A stretch of 64,000 nucleotides of DNA from Chryseobacterium piperi (GTDB lineage: Bacteria > Bacteroidota > Bacteroidia > Flavobacteriales > Weeksellaceae), in the NCBI RefSeq assembly GCF_002285635.2, contig NZ_CP023049.2, forward strand, positions 1,364,001 through 1,428,000, read 5' to 3'. Below are positions 9,045 through 17,972 of the stretch, one piece after another. The position numbers and the translations under genes are program-made. Within the stretch, counting starts at the first letter, position 1; each line of letters begins with the position of its first letter. The notes beneath the pieces were generated by a model. The model saw only the letters and a list, made by a program, of their open reading frames with translations, ran no database searches and was not told the origin of the DNA.

Positions 9045-10181
9045 TTAAAGAACTTTACTAATACTTAATTTATTGACAACCGGATTAGCATACATGGCTA
9101 AAAAACTCTGCTTTAAAGCTTCATCAGAAATATCAATACGCATTTCCATTCTTCTTTCGAACAGCATTTTTTCATTTTCTGTATAACTTTCAGAATATTG
9201 AGTTGTTTTATGAAGTAAGTCGTAAGCAATAAAATTCGTCGGCCAAAGTTTATAATTCCTTATAATAGAATCATCAATCACTTGCGCAATGGCCTGCAAC
9301 TGCTTATTTTTATTGTCGAACTTCGACATGATTTCATCAAATTCTGTATCAAGTACATGCCCTGCGTGCAGATGAATATGTTTTTTCTGTCCCAATACTC
9401 CACTTAACATAGTTGTAAAGTCTTCATTATCATTCTTAACATACACCTCATTTCTTGATTTAGCCATCAATTGTGGGATTTTAAGAACGTCTGTAGGATC
9501 ATATTCATATGAAATAGATAACGGAACGATTTTCAGTGTTTTGAAGAAATCAGTCAAGGGCTGATTACCCGCCGCCATAGCAAGCATTTTTAAGACGCCT
9601 TGTTGAGTAGCGTCATTCCCGTCTTTGGTCCTGCCTTCGCGTTGTGCAATCCATACGGAACGATTCTCTTCATTGAGCAGGTTATAAATATACTCAGACA
9701 TTACCTTGGAACTTTCAAGCTGTTCACGAATAGGCAATCCTCTTTGAACTAAAAAATTACGGTTTAATTTTGCAAGTATATGCAGAAATTTTTTCTGTAC
9801 AAGATTATCTCCGATTGCCGAAGAAGTCATGATCAATCCGAGATCCAGCAATACTAAATTGAGCAGACAAGTATCCAAAACAATATCTCTGTGGCTGGAT
9901 ACATATAAATAGGCTGTATTCTTATCCAACTGATCAAAACCGGATGTGCTCAGTCCTTCAGAACTTTGTTTTATAATCTGACGAACGGTTTGCGATATAC
10001 AGCTATGCTGAAAATCACCTATAGAATGAATCTCTTTAAATTGGTCGAGCCAAAATTGTTCATCACGGTCCGGAAAAGTAAACTGCATTAATGCCTTCAT
10101 CATAGGATGTCGGGATATGCTTAGCAGCGCATCATTTACTTCATGGTCATCAAAGGGCCTTATATCATCAAATTTCGACAT
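9045..10181 (-). CDS. glycerol-phosphate acyltransferase family protein (PlsB/PlsC-like)
   Basis: A 378-residue protein counted from the ATG at 10181 (MSKFDD); a start 13 codons upstream at 10220 is open but adds an unlikely cysteine/phenylalanine-rich leader. The acyltransferase HX4D motif is present in SSHRDIVLDT (about 110-119), followed by NFLVQRG and REGRTKDG, equivalents of motifs II and III of lysophosphatidate acyltransferases. It probably transfers acyl chains to a glycerophosphate-type acceptor at the inner membrane. The long C-terminal helical region is typical of the Bacteroidota version. Confidence 0.8.
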   Translation of the reverse strand: MSKFDDIRPFDDHEVNDALLSISRHPMMKALMQFTFPDRDEQFWLDQFKEIHSIGDFQHSCISQTVRQIIKQSSEGLSTSGFDQLDKNTAYLYVSSHRDIVLDTCLLNLVLLDLGLIMTSSAIGDNLVQKKFLHILAKLNRNFLVQRGLPIREQLESSKVMSEYIYNLLNEENRSVWIAQREGRTKDGNDATQQGVLKMLAMAAGNQPLTDFFKTLKIVPLSISYEYDPTDVLKIPQLMAKSRNEVYVKNDNEDFTTMLSGVLGQKKHIHLHAGHVLDTEFDEIMSKFDNKNKQLQAIAQVIDDSIIRNYKLWPTNFIAYDLLHKTTQYSESYTENEKMLFERRMEMRIDISDEALKQSFLAMYANPVVNKLSISKVL

Positions 10182-10412
10182 CTCTTTATTTAAAAAATTA
10201 AACGCACTGCAAAAGAACAAAAAATTATTGACTACAACCGATGATCGATGTCATAATTGCTATTTTATAAATAGGTTGCTGAAAATAAGCTTTAAATTTT
10301 CTATCTTTTCAACACCCATTGCCTGGCATTATAACAGATTCTCTATTGAATAGCACTCTTATTGGTATTCTATAAATTCTGTAACTTGATTTTTCAAAAA
10401 TAACAACATCAT

Positions 10413-11093
10413 ATGAATTATACATACTTTTTTCTACTTCTTTCCATTTTGATTTTTCCTCACTATACATGGGGGCAAGTACATGATTATAACAGTACTC
10501 AGGTAGACAGTACAACTTTTGTACAAACCCGAATGATTATGAACAATTTATCTACTGAAAAGTTCATTAAAAAAGTTTTTCAATCGGATGATATGGAATT
10601 ACCCTATAGATTTTTGATCCCGGAAAATTTTGATCAAAACAAAAAATATCCTCTGGTAATCACTTTTCATAACTCAGTCAGAATTGGAAACGATAATGAA
10701 AAACAGCTGGAGCCCCTCGCCAGAATTTGGCTGAGAGATGAAATTTATCATCATTATAACGGTTTTGTTTTAGCGCCTCAATTTAACAGCCGTTCTTCTG
10801 AATATGTCAAAAATAATGATGGGCTCATGGTTTCTCAACCTTCAAAAGACCTCTTTACCTTACTGAAACTCATTAATACTATAGAAGTTGAATACCCTTC
10901 TATTGACAAAACCAGGATTTATCTTGTAGGATTCTACAGTAGAAGCAAAACTATTCGACAGATCATGAATATCTCACCTGGAACACTCCAAAATATTCGT
11001 GTTGCAGGAAAAATTCGTTTTCGAAAAGTAATGGGATCATATTATTACAGTAGAACTGATTTATTAAAACTATTTGGAAATGACAACGGATAG
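10413..11093 (+). CDS. chimeric ORF: truncated secreted esterase fused to excisionase-type HTH C-terminus
   Basis: Residues 1-21 are a signal peptide (hydrophobic FFLLLSILIF, ends WGQ). Residues 22 to about 173 match the first half of a prolyl-oligopeptidase or esterase-like hydrolase (YRFLIPENFD, KYPLVITFH, KTRIYLVGF). Where GFSxGG should give the nucleophile, the sequence changes at about base 10930 to SRSKTIRQIMNISPGTLQN and GSYYYSRTDLLKLF, the helix-turn-helix of the small DNA-binding (excisionase-like) proteins found beside integrases in Bacteroidota elements. The active site is lost, so the product is probably non-functional. The fusion marks the broken end of an integrated element. Confidence 0.7.
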   Translation: MNYTYFFLLLSILIFPHYTWGQVHDYNSTQVDSTTFVQTRMIMNNLSTEKFIKKVFQSDDMELPYRFLIPENFDQNKKYPLVITFHNSVRIGNDNEKQLEPLARIWLRDEIYHHYNGFVLAPQFNSRSSEYVKNNDGLMVSQPSKDLFTLLKLINTIEVEYPSIDKTRIYLVGFYSRSKTIRQIMNISPGTLQNIRVAGKIRFRKVMGSYYYSRTDLLKLFGNDNG

Positions 11094-11373
11094 TGCATTA
11101 AAATGGTTGAATTTCTTTAATCTCATTGCAAATGACCCAAGGCTAAATGTTTGGCATTTAGCCTTGTTGTCAGCATTGGTTCAATTGGCCTATTTGCAAA
11201 ATGAGCCGAGGATCATAAGGGTAAGCAGGAGCAGACTCATGGCCCTTTCTCATATTCGCACTCTGCCTACTTATCACAAGTATTTTAAAGAGCTTCAGGA
11301 CTTTGGTTATGTAAAATATATCCCCTCTTATCATCCCGGATACCGAAGTACGGTAGAAATTACAGGATTTTAA
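11074..11373 (+). CDS. small winged-helix-like protein of an integrative element
   Basis: A 99-residue protein overlapping the end of the chimeric ORF by 20 bp. Residues 25-90 read like a replication or regulation winged helix (WHLALLSALVQLAYLQN, IRVSRSRLMALSHI, THYHKYFKEL-like helix). Small proteins of this kind follow the excisionase-like gene in Bacteroidota integrative elements, which supports the reading of this stretch as an element remnant. No enzymatic motif. Its stop overlaps that of the convergent integrase. Confidence 0.6.
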   Translation: MEMTTDSALKWLNFFNLIANDPRLNVWHLALLSALVQLAYLQNEPRIIRVSRSRLMALSHIRTLPTYHKYFKELQDFGYVKYIPSYHPGYRSTVEITGF

Positions 11374-12752
11374 GCTCTGTAAACCTTTAATTGATTCAGT
11401 ATTTCTTCAACTTGAACAATCTTCTCTTCAAAACTTTGAGAGCTTCTAGAATGTTGCATTTGTTTCAAATCTCTCAACTCGTTTTCGAATCTCAGCAATA
11501 TTCTAGAAAAATCATTACTACTTTCTAATTTATCTGATGCGAAAAGCCTTTCCCCTAAACCTATCATTTCTTTACTGATTGTTTCCTGCTCCGTAATAGC
11601 GTAATCCTCAGTTTGGGTTACTGAATGGTGACCCAACATTTCTTTGACCACATGGATGGGGACACCATTACTCAGTGTTACCGTACTGGCGAAAGTGCGT
11701 CTGAACCTGTGGGTATTAAGTGTACCGCTAATTTTGCACAGTATTGCAATTTCTTTAAGATACTCATTCATCTTCTGATTTGATTTTACCGGGAGTACAG
11801 AACCTCGGGAAATACAGGTCGGGTGATCTTTATATTTTTCGATGATCTTCAAAGCTTCTGGTAACAAAGGAATATTAGTAGTAGATTTTGTTTTTTGCCT
11901 ACTGCTCATGATCCACAATCTCCCATCATCCCCTTCTTGAATAACTTCTTTTTTCAGTTGATAAACATCAATGTATGCCAATCCGGTATAACACTGGAAA
12001 ACAGAAATATCTCGTACAATAGAAAGCCTTTCTGTAGAGAACTGCTTATTTTCAAGCCGATAAAGTTCTGCTTTGGTAAGCGGTTTTTTCTTGATCTTCG
12101 TCTTTTTACCTTTGAACAGTACAAATGGATCTTTGGAAATGATTTCCTTGGCAATCGCGCGAAGCACAATTTTTTTTAAATTACTTATATACTTTAAAGT
12201 CGTATTGTTAGCGCAGTTTCTGACCGTTTTTAAGTAAAATTCATAATCCTTGATAAATTCATAGTTGAGCTCACGAAACTCCAAATCTTCTCTATGATAT
12301 TTGAAACGGATAAATTCCTGTACATGAGATCGTGCAGTTACAAAACGGGTATGAGTTCCCTTTGCAAATTCTTTAGGAACCAATGCGTCCATTTCATCAT
12401 TATGCTTTTGAAACTCTTCGAGTACTTTAGCCTTTGCTACGTTGTTACCTTTTACAAAATCAATAATCTTAGCTGCTGTAATGGTTTGGCTGGCATTAAT
12501 TAGCTCCGTTTTGTAATTGCTAATTTTTGTTACCAATGATTCCAAAAAGAAATTAATCGCTTTAGCGTCTTCTTTAGTACCTGTTGCTCTTTCTAGTTTC
12601 TGATCCCATCTTTGAATATCCCATCTTCTTTTAGTGGATGTTTCTTTTGGTGTTCCATCAACAGTAACTCTCAAATAAACATATCTGACCGTATCAGATT
12701 TCTTTTTCGGACTCTTCAAAAAGAAGGTTAGTCCATAACTTGTTTCTAGCAT
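11370..12752 (-). CDS. tyrosine recombinase/integrase next to tRNA-Ser
   Basis: A 460-residue phage-type integrase with an arm-binding N-terminus, a SAM-like core-binding domain (about 110-215) and a C-terminal catalytic domain. Catalytic positions are visible as HRFRRTFAS, LGHHSVTQTEDY (His and Tyr nucleophile), and a Lys region around SSRQKTKS. At the first arginine position the sequence is TGLAYID, Ala instead of Arg, as is usual in many Bacteroidota conjugative-element integrases. The gene lies 273 bp from the 3' end of a tRNA-Ser gene, the classic attachment target. A coiled coil ends the protein. Confidence 0.9.
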   Translation of the reverse strand: MLETSYGLTFFLKSPKKKSDTVRYVYLRVTVDGTPKETSTKRRWDIQRWDQKLERATGTKEDAKAINFFLESLVTKISNYKTELINASQTITAAKIIDFVKGNNVAKAKVLEEFQKHNDEMDALVPKEFAKGTHTRFVTARSHVQEFIRFKYHREDLEFRELNYEFIKDYEFYLKTVRNCANNTTLKYISNLKKIVLRAIAKEIISKDPFVLFKGKKTKIKKKPLTKAELYRLENKQFSTERLSIVRDISVFQCYTGLAYIDVYQLKKEVIQEGDDGRLWIMSSRQKTKSTTNIPLLPEALKIIEKYKDHPTCISRGSVLPVKSNQKMNEYLKEIAILCKISGTLNTHRFRRTFASTVTLSNGVPIHVVKEMLGHHSVTQTEDYAITEQETISKEMIGLGERLFASDKLESSNDFSRILLRFENELRDLKQMQHSRSSQSFEEKIVQVEEILNQLKVYRA

Positions 12753-12948
12753 AAGCCGACAATTTTAAAAGTTAGTAAATGTCGAACTAAAGCTCCCTCG
12801 AATCAAGTCGTTAACGAGTTTTACATGTTGATATACAGATTGTTATACTTAAATCTGTGGCACTTTTTTTGAGATTTAAAAGTGCCACGAATGTGCCACA
12901 AACATTTAGAGCATTTTTGAAAATTTTGGCTGTCTATACTAAAAACAA

Positions 12949-12980
12949 AAAACCTGCAATCCTTTAAAATTGCAGGTTTT
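12949..12980 (-). terminator. rho-independent-type terminator of the tRNA-Ser transcript
   Basis: Perfect 12-bp stem AAAACCTGCAAT / ATTGCAGGTTTT with an 8-nt loop. On the minus strand it is followed by a T-rich run. It lies 46 bp downstream of the tRNA 3' end. Confidence 0.75.
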
Positions 12981-13025
12981 ACAAGCTTTTGAAACATTTG
13001 CTATGTGATTAGCGATGTTCAGTTG

Positions 13026-13110
13026 CGGAGAGTGAGGGATTCGAACCCCCGGACCTGTTACAGTCAACAGTTTTCAAGACTGCCGCAATCGACCACTCTG
13101 CCAACTCTCC
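13026..13110 (-). tRNA. tRNA-Ser(UGA)
   Basis: An 85-nt gene read on the minus strand. The acceptor stem GGAGAGT pairs with ACTCTCC. The T-loop GGTTCGAATCC, a long variable arm typical of tRNA-Ser, and the anticodon loop CTTGAAA with anticodon TGA are present. The 3' CCA is not encoded. The integrase at 11370-12752 lies on its 3' side, so this tRNA is probably the attachment site of the degraded element. Confidence 0.95.
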
Positions 13111-13256
13111 TTAAACTCCGATTACATCGTCGTTTTCAGTGGTGCAAATATAAAAAGTTTTTTTGTTTCTGGCAAAATATTTTTAACAGTCAAGCGATAA
13201 AAAACAATAAAATTCTGTTTTCAATTGAGAATCAACTGGTAAAAATTAATATTTTT

Positions 13257-14315
13257 TTAGAATTTATAAACAAATGCATTCACATTCATTCCAGCTCCTA
13301 CCGAAGCAAACATGACAATATCTCCTTTATTAATTTCATGTAATGCCAATTCATCATTCAGAATCATCGTCAATAAAGACGGAATGGTTGCTACACTACT
13401 ATTCCCTAGTTTACAAATAACCATTGGCATGATATGCTCAGGCATAGGCCTGTCATAAAGCTGGTAGAACCTCTTGACAATAGCTTCGTCCATTTTTTCA
13501 TTCGCCTGATGGATAATAATCTTGTTCAGCTGATCGATTTCATATCCACTATCGTTCAGACATTTTTTCATCGCATCCGGAACATTGGAAAGTGCAAATT
13601 CATAAATCTTTCTGCCTTCCATTTTGATATATTTGGTATCCGGACAGCAATCGTTTTTATACGATTTTCCAAAATACAGATAATCTTTTTCATTCAATGT
13701 AAAGGAAGCGGAAACATGGGATTGTATTCCGGAATCATCATCAGAAATCTCTAAAATAGAGGCTCCAGCCCCATCCGCATAGATCATGCTATCTCTGTCG
13801 TGAATATCTACAACACGGGATAGCGTTTCGGCTCCTATAACCAGGCAGCGCTTGGCAATTCCCGCTTTAATAAAGGCGTTGGCCTGTATCACTCCTTCAA
13901 TCCATCCCGGACATCCGAATAATACGTCATACGCTACACAAAAATTGTTTTTGATTTTCAAAAGATGTTTTACCCTTGAGGCAAGACTTGGAACGGTATC
14001 AGATTGAATGGTTCCGAAGCGAACGTCGCCAAAATTATGGGCAAATATAATGTAGTCTAATGTTTCTGGATCGATTCCGGCGTCATCTATCGCTGCCTGT
14101 GCAGCAATTAATCCTAAATCCGAAGTAACCTGATCATTACTTGCATATCTTCTTTCTTCGATGCCTGTAATCTCCTTTAGTTTACTGGCAATAATTGCAT
14201 TACTCTCTTTTAATGACTCGCCGCTTTTGTTTATAAAATTGTGTTTATCAAAGAATAAATTGGTAATGGTTTCTGGGGGAATGTAGTTTCCTACACCGAT
14301 GATTTTACTAGTCAT
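13257..14315 (-). CDS. 3-oxoacyl-ACP synthase III-like (KAS III family) enzyme
   Basis: A 352-residue thiolase-fold condensing enzyme. The triad of the KAS III family is visible: Cys in LFGCPGW, His in IIHQANEKM and Asn in KLGNSSVAT. The end GDIVMFASVGAGMNVNAFVYKF is the usual glycine-rich closing motif. It would condense an acyl-CoA with malonyl-ACP, or make a similar acyl transfer. Because such paralogues are common in Flavobacteriia beside the housekeeping FabH, the role may be in a special lipid rather than general fatty-acid start. The gene stands alone. Confidence 0.88.
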   Translation of the reverse strand: MTSKIIGVGNYIPPETITNLFFDKHNFINKSGESLKESNAIIASKLKEITGIEERRYASNDQVTSDLGLIAAQAAIDDAGIDPETLDYIIFAHNFGDVRFGTIQSDTVPSLASRVKHLLKIKNNFCVAYDVLFGCPGWIEGVIQANAFIKAGIAKRCLVIGAETLSRVVDIHDRDSMIYADGAGASILEISDDDSGIQSHVSASFTLNEKDYLYFGKSYKNDCCPDTKYIKMEGRKIYEFALSNVPDAMKKCLNDSGYEIDQLNKIIIHQANEKMDEAIVKRFYQLYDRPMPEHIMPMVICKLGNSSVATIPSLLTMILNDELALHEINKGDIVMFASVGAGMNVNAFVYKF

Positions 14316-14552
14316 TTAAAAGTTATGATCTTTTAATTCATTTTGATTTAAGAATTAATTCGATAAATATAACGATTAAATGTAAAAAATAGTACCTCTG
14401 GAAAAATTATCTCTTAATTTTATCCTTAATCTGCTATGCATATCATAACCATTTTCTTCTATAATCTCTATACAAATCTTTCAATTCCTGATGAATATTC
14501 TACCTATTGTTCTAAAATACAGTTCATCAGCTGTATTTTATTCTTTCTGCTA

Positions 14553-14900
14553 TCAAGCCTCAGCATCTGCTAAAGCCTCTTTCACATCATATGTTCTTTC
14601 CCAGTCTTCCAGCAAGTGCAAAATCGGTAAAAGAGCCAACCCTTTATCCGTGAGATAGTATTCAACCCTGGGAGGCAATTCTTTAAATTCTTCCCGGGTT
14701 AACAGACCATCCTCTTCCATTTCTCTTAACTGGTCCGTAAGAACCTTCCGGGAAATTACATGAATACGTGCGTCAATCTGTCCAAAACGTAATCTCCTGT
14801 CTTTGATCACCATTACAATGATCGGTTTCCATTTACTTCCAAGCGCCGACATTGCTTTTCCCAAAGGGCAGTTGCATTGCGTCATTTTGTTTTGTCTCAT
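14553..14900 (-). CDS. HxlR-family transcriptional regulator
   Basis: A 115-residue winged-helix regulator with the family core CNCPLGKAMSALGSKWKPII, SRKVLTDQLREMEEDGLL and PPRVEYYLTDKGLAL. The N-terminal cysteines fit the CxCP motif by which some HxlR/YodB proteins sense thiol-reactive compounds. It is divergent from an old yellow enzyme gene, with GTTAC boxes between them, so it probably represses that enzyme and itself. An alternative start is five codons in (14885). Confidence 0.9.
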   Translation of the reverse strand: MRQNKMTQCNCPLGKAMSALGSKWKPIIVMVIKDRRLRFGQIDARIHVISRKVLTDQLREMEEDGLLTREEFKELPPRVEYYLTDKGLALLPILHLLEDWERTYDVKEALADAEA

Positions 14901-14902
14901 AG

Positions 14903-14998
14903 GTTACCCGTAAGTTACTATTATTTGTTACGGCAAAGTTACCACAATTTTTCGTCAATAGATACAAAAACGAATTATTATTAGTTACTTTGTGTAAC
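14903..14998. promoter_or_regulatory. GTTAC box array, probable HxlR operator region
   Basis: Four direct GTTAC boxes start at 14903, 14914, 14927 and 14938 (spacings 11, 13, 11). A fifth forms a dyad GTTAC-TTTGT-GTAAC at 14984-14998, and TTACTTTG within that dyad resembles a Bacteroidota -7 element for the OYE gene. The one-turn spacing and the position between a regulator and its likely target suggest operator sites; this is inferred from the pattern alone. Confidence 0.5.
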
Positions 14999-15032
14999 AA
15001 AAAGAAAATTACACTAATAAATTTATTATAAA

Positions 15033-16094
15033 ATGAGTACAAACGCATTATTTACTCCATTCAATTATAAAAGCTTACAGCTTAAAAACAGACTTGTCAT
15101 GGCTCCTATGACCAGAGCACAATCAGCAGATGGAGTACCTACGCAGAAAATAGCAGATTATTATGGACGAAGAGCGGCTTCAGAAGTAGGATTAATCCTT
15201 TCTGAAGGAACGGTGATTAACCGCCCAGCTTCTAAAAATGTGCAGAACATTCCCGACTTCTACGGAACAGAAGCATTGGAGGGATGGAAAAATGTAATCA
15301 ATCAGGTACATCAGAATGGCGGTAAAATGGGACCACAGATCTGGCATGTAGGTGACACCAGAATGTCCGAAGAGTATCCGGCTGTTCCTATGGAGAAGGC
15401 TTCCACCATGTCATTGGAAGATATCCAGGATACCATCCGTCAATTTGCAGCTTCTGCAAAATCAGCTAAAGATTTGGGTTTCGACTGTCTTGAAATCCAT
15501 GGAGCTCACGGATATCTTATCGACCAGTTCTTCTGGGAAGTAACGAATACCAGAACGGATGAATACGGTGGAAAAACACTGAAAGAAAGATCACGTTTTG
15601 CTGTAGATATTATCAAAGCAATAAGAGCAGCGGTAGGAGAAGATTTCACCATCATCATCCGTCTTTCTCAATGGAAGCAGCAGGACTACAAAAGCAGATT
15701 AGCCCTTACTCCTTCAGAAATGGAAGATTGGTTGCTTCCAATGAAAGAAGCAGGAGCAGATATCTTTCACTGTTCACAACGCCGTTTCTGGGAACCTGAA
15801 TTTGAAGGTTCTGATCTTAATTTCGCAGGATGGGCAAAAAAAGTAACGGGTCAACCAACTATTACGGTAGGATCGGTAGGTCTTAAAGGTGACTTTATGG
15901 CTGCATTTGCAGGAGAAAGTTCAGAAAAATCAGATCTTACAGAGTTAATCAGAAGACTGGAAAGAGAGGACTTTGACCTTGTAGCAGTAGGACGTGCATT
16001 ACTTAATGATCACCAATGGGTCAAAAAAATAAAAGAGGGGAAATTAGAAGAACTTTCCGGCTTTTCAGCTGAAAGCATGGGAGTTTTATACTAA
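15033..16094 (+). CDS. NADH:flavin oxidoreductase, old yellow enzyme family (12-oxophytodienoate reductase-like)
   Basis: A 353-residue FMN-dependent TIM-barrel enzyme. Family marks are FTPFNYKSLQLKNRLVMAPMTR at the start, EIHGAHGYLIDQFFWEVTNTRTDEYGG in the middle (catalytic HxxH-type region and substrate Tyr) and DLVAVGRALLNDHQW near the FMN phosphate site. Such enzymes reduce alpha,beta-unsaturated carbonyls, quinones or nitro compounds with NAD(P)H. The divergent HxlR regulator and the terminator after the gene make this a self-contained stress-response unit. Confidence 0.92.
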   Translation: MSTNALFTPFNYKSLQLKNRLVMAPMTRAQSADGVPTQKIADYYGRRAASEVGLILSEGTVINRPASKNVQNIPDFYGTEALEGWKNVINQVHQNGGKMGPQIWHVGDTRMSEEYPAVPMEKASTMSLEDIQDTIRQFAASAKSAKDLGFDCLEIHGAHGYLIDQFFWEVTNTRTDEYGGKTLKERSRFAVDIIKAIRAAVGEDFTIIIRLSQWKQQDYKSRLALTPSEMEDWLLPMKEAGADIFHCSQRRFWEPEFEGSDLNFAGWAKKVTGQPTITVGSVGLKGDFMAAFAGESSEKSDLTELIRRLEREDFDLVAVGRALLNDHQWVKKIKEGKLEELSGFSAESMGVLY

Positions 16095-16138
16095 GACTTT
16101 TTCCTGTTTTTATATCACTTTAATTTTCTTCAATACCA

Positions 16139-16177
16139 GACTCCTTCAAATCGATGATTTGAAGGAGTCGATTTTTT
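16139..16177 (+). terminator. strong rho-independent-type terminator
   Basis: A perfect 14-bp stem GACTCCTTCAAATC / GATTTGAAGGAGTC with a 3-nt GAT loop, followed by GATTTTTT. It lies 45 bp after the OYE stop. Confidence 0.9.
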
Positions 16178-16198
16178 AACGGCCGGTTTAAATAAAGA

Positions 16199-16588
16199 TT
16201 ATTTCACCACAGTCGCTTCCAACTCTACTGTTAACGTCTCGAATAATCCTGTCACTTCCAACATGGTAACCGCCTGCTCGATACCATGTTTTCCAATCCA
16301 TTCCTGAAGAATAGGAAAATGAGGCCAAAGCTCTTTAGTCGAGGTAGTATAAATATTGAGCCTTACAATACCATTACATTGATATCCCGCAGTGCTTATT
16401 ACTTCTTCCAAGTTAGCAATAGCCTGTTGAAGCTGGGATTTCATATCTTCATTACTGGAGATCCCATCAGGATCAATCGCTGCCTGGCCGGAGCAATATA
16501 AAGTACTTTCTACATTTTTTACTTCGACAGCCTGAGAATAGCTGCGTTCGTTTTGCCATTTCCAGGGATTGATTGTTCTTTTTTCCAT
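16199..16588 (-). CDS. RidA/YjgF-family protein
   Basis: A 129-residue protein counted from the ATG at 16588 (MEKRTINPW); the frame is open 10 codons further. RidA motifs: YSQAVEVKNVESTLYCSGQ near the N-terminus, the QL..AIANLEEVISTAG helix, VRLNIYTT, and a closing VTGLFETLTVELEATVV. The family Arg in the usual R(N/V)xxY position appears as VRLNIY. Family members hydrolyse reactive enamines/imines or act on related substrates as trimers. It lies 91 bp downstream of a Crp/Fnr regulator on the same strand. Confidence 0.85.
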   Translation of the reverse strand: MEKRTINPWKWQNERSYSQAVEVKNVESTLYCSGQAAIDPDGISSNEDMKSQLQQAIANLEEVISTAGYQCNGIVRLNIYTTSTKELWPHFPILQEWIGKHGIEQAVTMLEVTGLFETLTVELEATVVK

Positions 16589-16678
16589 TATTTTAATATT
16601 AGTATGGCAAAATTGCAATTTATCCCCAAGGCCATCTCTTGACCTGGATCACCATTATGAAGTGATGAACATCACATA

Positions 16679-17242
16679 TTAACGAGACAAACGGCTTAAT
16701 GTTTCCCTTGAAACACCCAGATATGCTGCCAGAAGTGATTTCGGAACCCTTTGTACCAGCAATGGATATTGTTGGAGCAATTGATTATAGCGCTCTTTAG
16801 TACCGGAGGTCATCATAGAAATAATGCGTTGCTGGGCTGCAATAAAACCAAAATAAGCCTTCTCAAGGAAAAACCTTTCTATCTTCGGAAGTTCATTGCA
16901 TAGTTTTCTGTAGTTTTCAAGGCTTACGCATAATACTTCCGTATCTTCAATACATTCTAGTGACATGGTTGCTTTTTTCTGTGTATAAAAAGCCTGAAAA
17001 TCACTTTCCCACCAATCTTCCATTGCAAAACCAACAATATGGCTTTTACCCGTATCATCCGTATATACTAATTTTAAAAGCCCTTTCACTACGAAATAAT
17101 GATAAGTAACCGGCTCTCCTTCCTGTATTAAAAACTGGTATTTTTTATATTTTTTCCCGATAAAATAGGAAGCTACGATCGCAAATTCCTCATCAGTAAG
17201 AGGAACTACTTTTTCGATATGTATTCTTAATGGATCAGACAT
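16679..17242 (-). CDS. Crp/Fnr-family transcriptional regulator
   Basis: A 187-residue regulator with an N-terminal cyclic-nucleotide-binding-like beta roll (about 20-120; IQEGEPVTYHYFVVKGLLKL) and a short C-terminal helix-turn-helix (VPKSLLAAYLGVSRETLSRL). The phosphate-binding arginine motif of true CRP is not evident, as in most Bacteroidota members of this length, so the ligand is unknown. The RidA gene follows on the same strand and may be co-transcribed. Confidence 0.88.
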   Translation of the reverse strand: MSDPLRIHIEKVVPLTDEEFAIVASYFIGKKYKKYQFLIQEGEPVTYHYFVVKGLLKLVYTDDTGKSHIVGFAMEDWWESDFQAFYTQKKATMSLECIEDTEVLCVSLENYRKLCNELPKIERFFLEKAYFGFIAAQQRIISMMTSGTKERYNQLLQQYPLLVQRVPKSLLAAYLGVSRETLSRLSR

Positions 17243-17637
17243 TGTTGCATTTATAAAAATATAAAAGTAGTATTTTTACTTTTTCTATTATTTAGCTAAA
17301 CACATATTAATTAAAAAACAGCTTTTAATAGTGCGAAATTTTTAAATTGTGGATTAATCATAAAACCGTGATATTTCTGATCAAACTTTTGTTCCCAACC
17401 CAAATTCACATTAATTTAGTTGTTATAAAATCGTCAATTGAAATCATAATGTGAATATTTTTAAAAATTAACATAATTGATATTTTTTTAATAATATTAT
17501 ATTATTTTACGAAATTATTTCTTTAATACCCACTTTATTTCAGGAATAGTCCATTGAAATCTATTATGACTCCAGAGAAATTCTTATTTTCTGTTTTTTT
17601 CGCTAGTGAAAATGAATCATAAATAACAAAAAATGAC
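17243..17637. other. AT-rich gene-free stretch
   Basis: About 395 bp of very AT-rich DNA between the Crp/Fnr start and the end of a small convergent-side gene. No open frame with coding character, no RNA gene and no clear terminator was seen; it presumably holds the Crp/Fnr promoter. Confidence 0.5.
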
Positions 17638-17937
17638 CTAATGATGCTTAGACGAAGCCCTGGCTCCTGAATAGTAAAGGATCAAAGCGAGCCCCAGTAA
17701 AAATAAAATAGGAACATAACTGTCAATATTCGATTCATAAACCTCTTGATCCGGCTCAGGAAGACGGTTGTCCTTAGTATTAGTAAAATCCATATTGATA
17801 TTAACCGGTGGATTTTGATCATAGTTTCCGGCTAATAATACAGGAAAAAAATTCTCTTTCTCCTTCTGAGTGAAACTACTAAAAATAAAAAATAACGAGA
17901 TCATAATGAATACTAAAAATGGGTGAATCTTTTTCAT
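17638..17937 (-). CDS. small exported or membrane protein
   Basis: A 99-residue protein with an N-terminal signal segment (FLVFIMISLFFIFSSF), a Pro/Asn/Asp-rich exposed middle (about 38-70) and a C-terminal membrane helix VPILFLLGLALILYYS followed by a short basic tail. Small proteins of this plan recur in Chryseobacterium. No function can be named. Its upstream end lies 35 bp from one arm of the putative invertible segment (17973-18196), so its expression may depend on the orientation of that segment. Confidence 0.6.
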   Translation of the reverse strand: MKKIHPFLVFIMISLFFIFSSFTQKEKENFFPVLLAGNYDQNPPVNINMDFTNTKDNRLPEPDQEVYESNIDSYVPILFLLGLALILYYSGARASSKHH

Positions 17938-17972
17938 ATATATAAAGTTTTAAATTGCAAATCCCAAAGACA

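Noticed and set aside
10900..13026. A second copy of the tRNA-Ser 3' end as attL/attR
   Set aside because: I looked for a repeat of the tRNA end between the integrase and the esterase fusion and found none, so only a remnant is claimed.
13005..13343. Plus-strand open frame over the tRNA-Ser gene
   Set aside because: It reads through the tRNA and the end of the KAS III-like gene and has no protein character.
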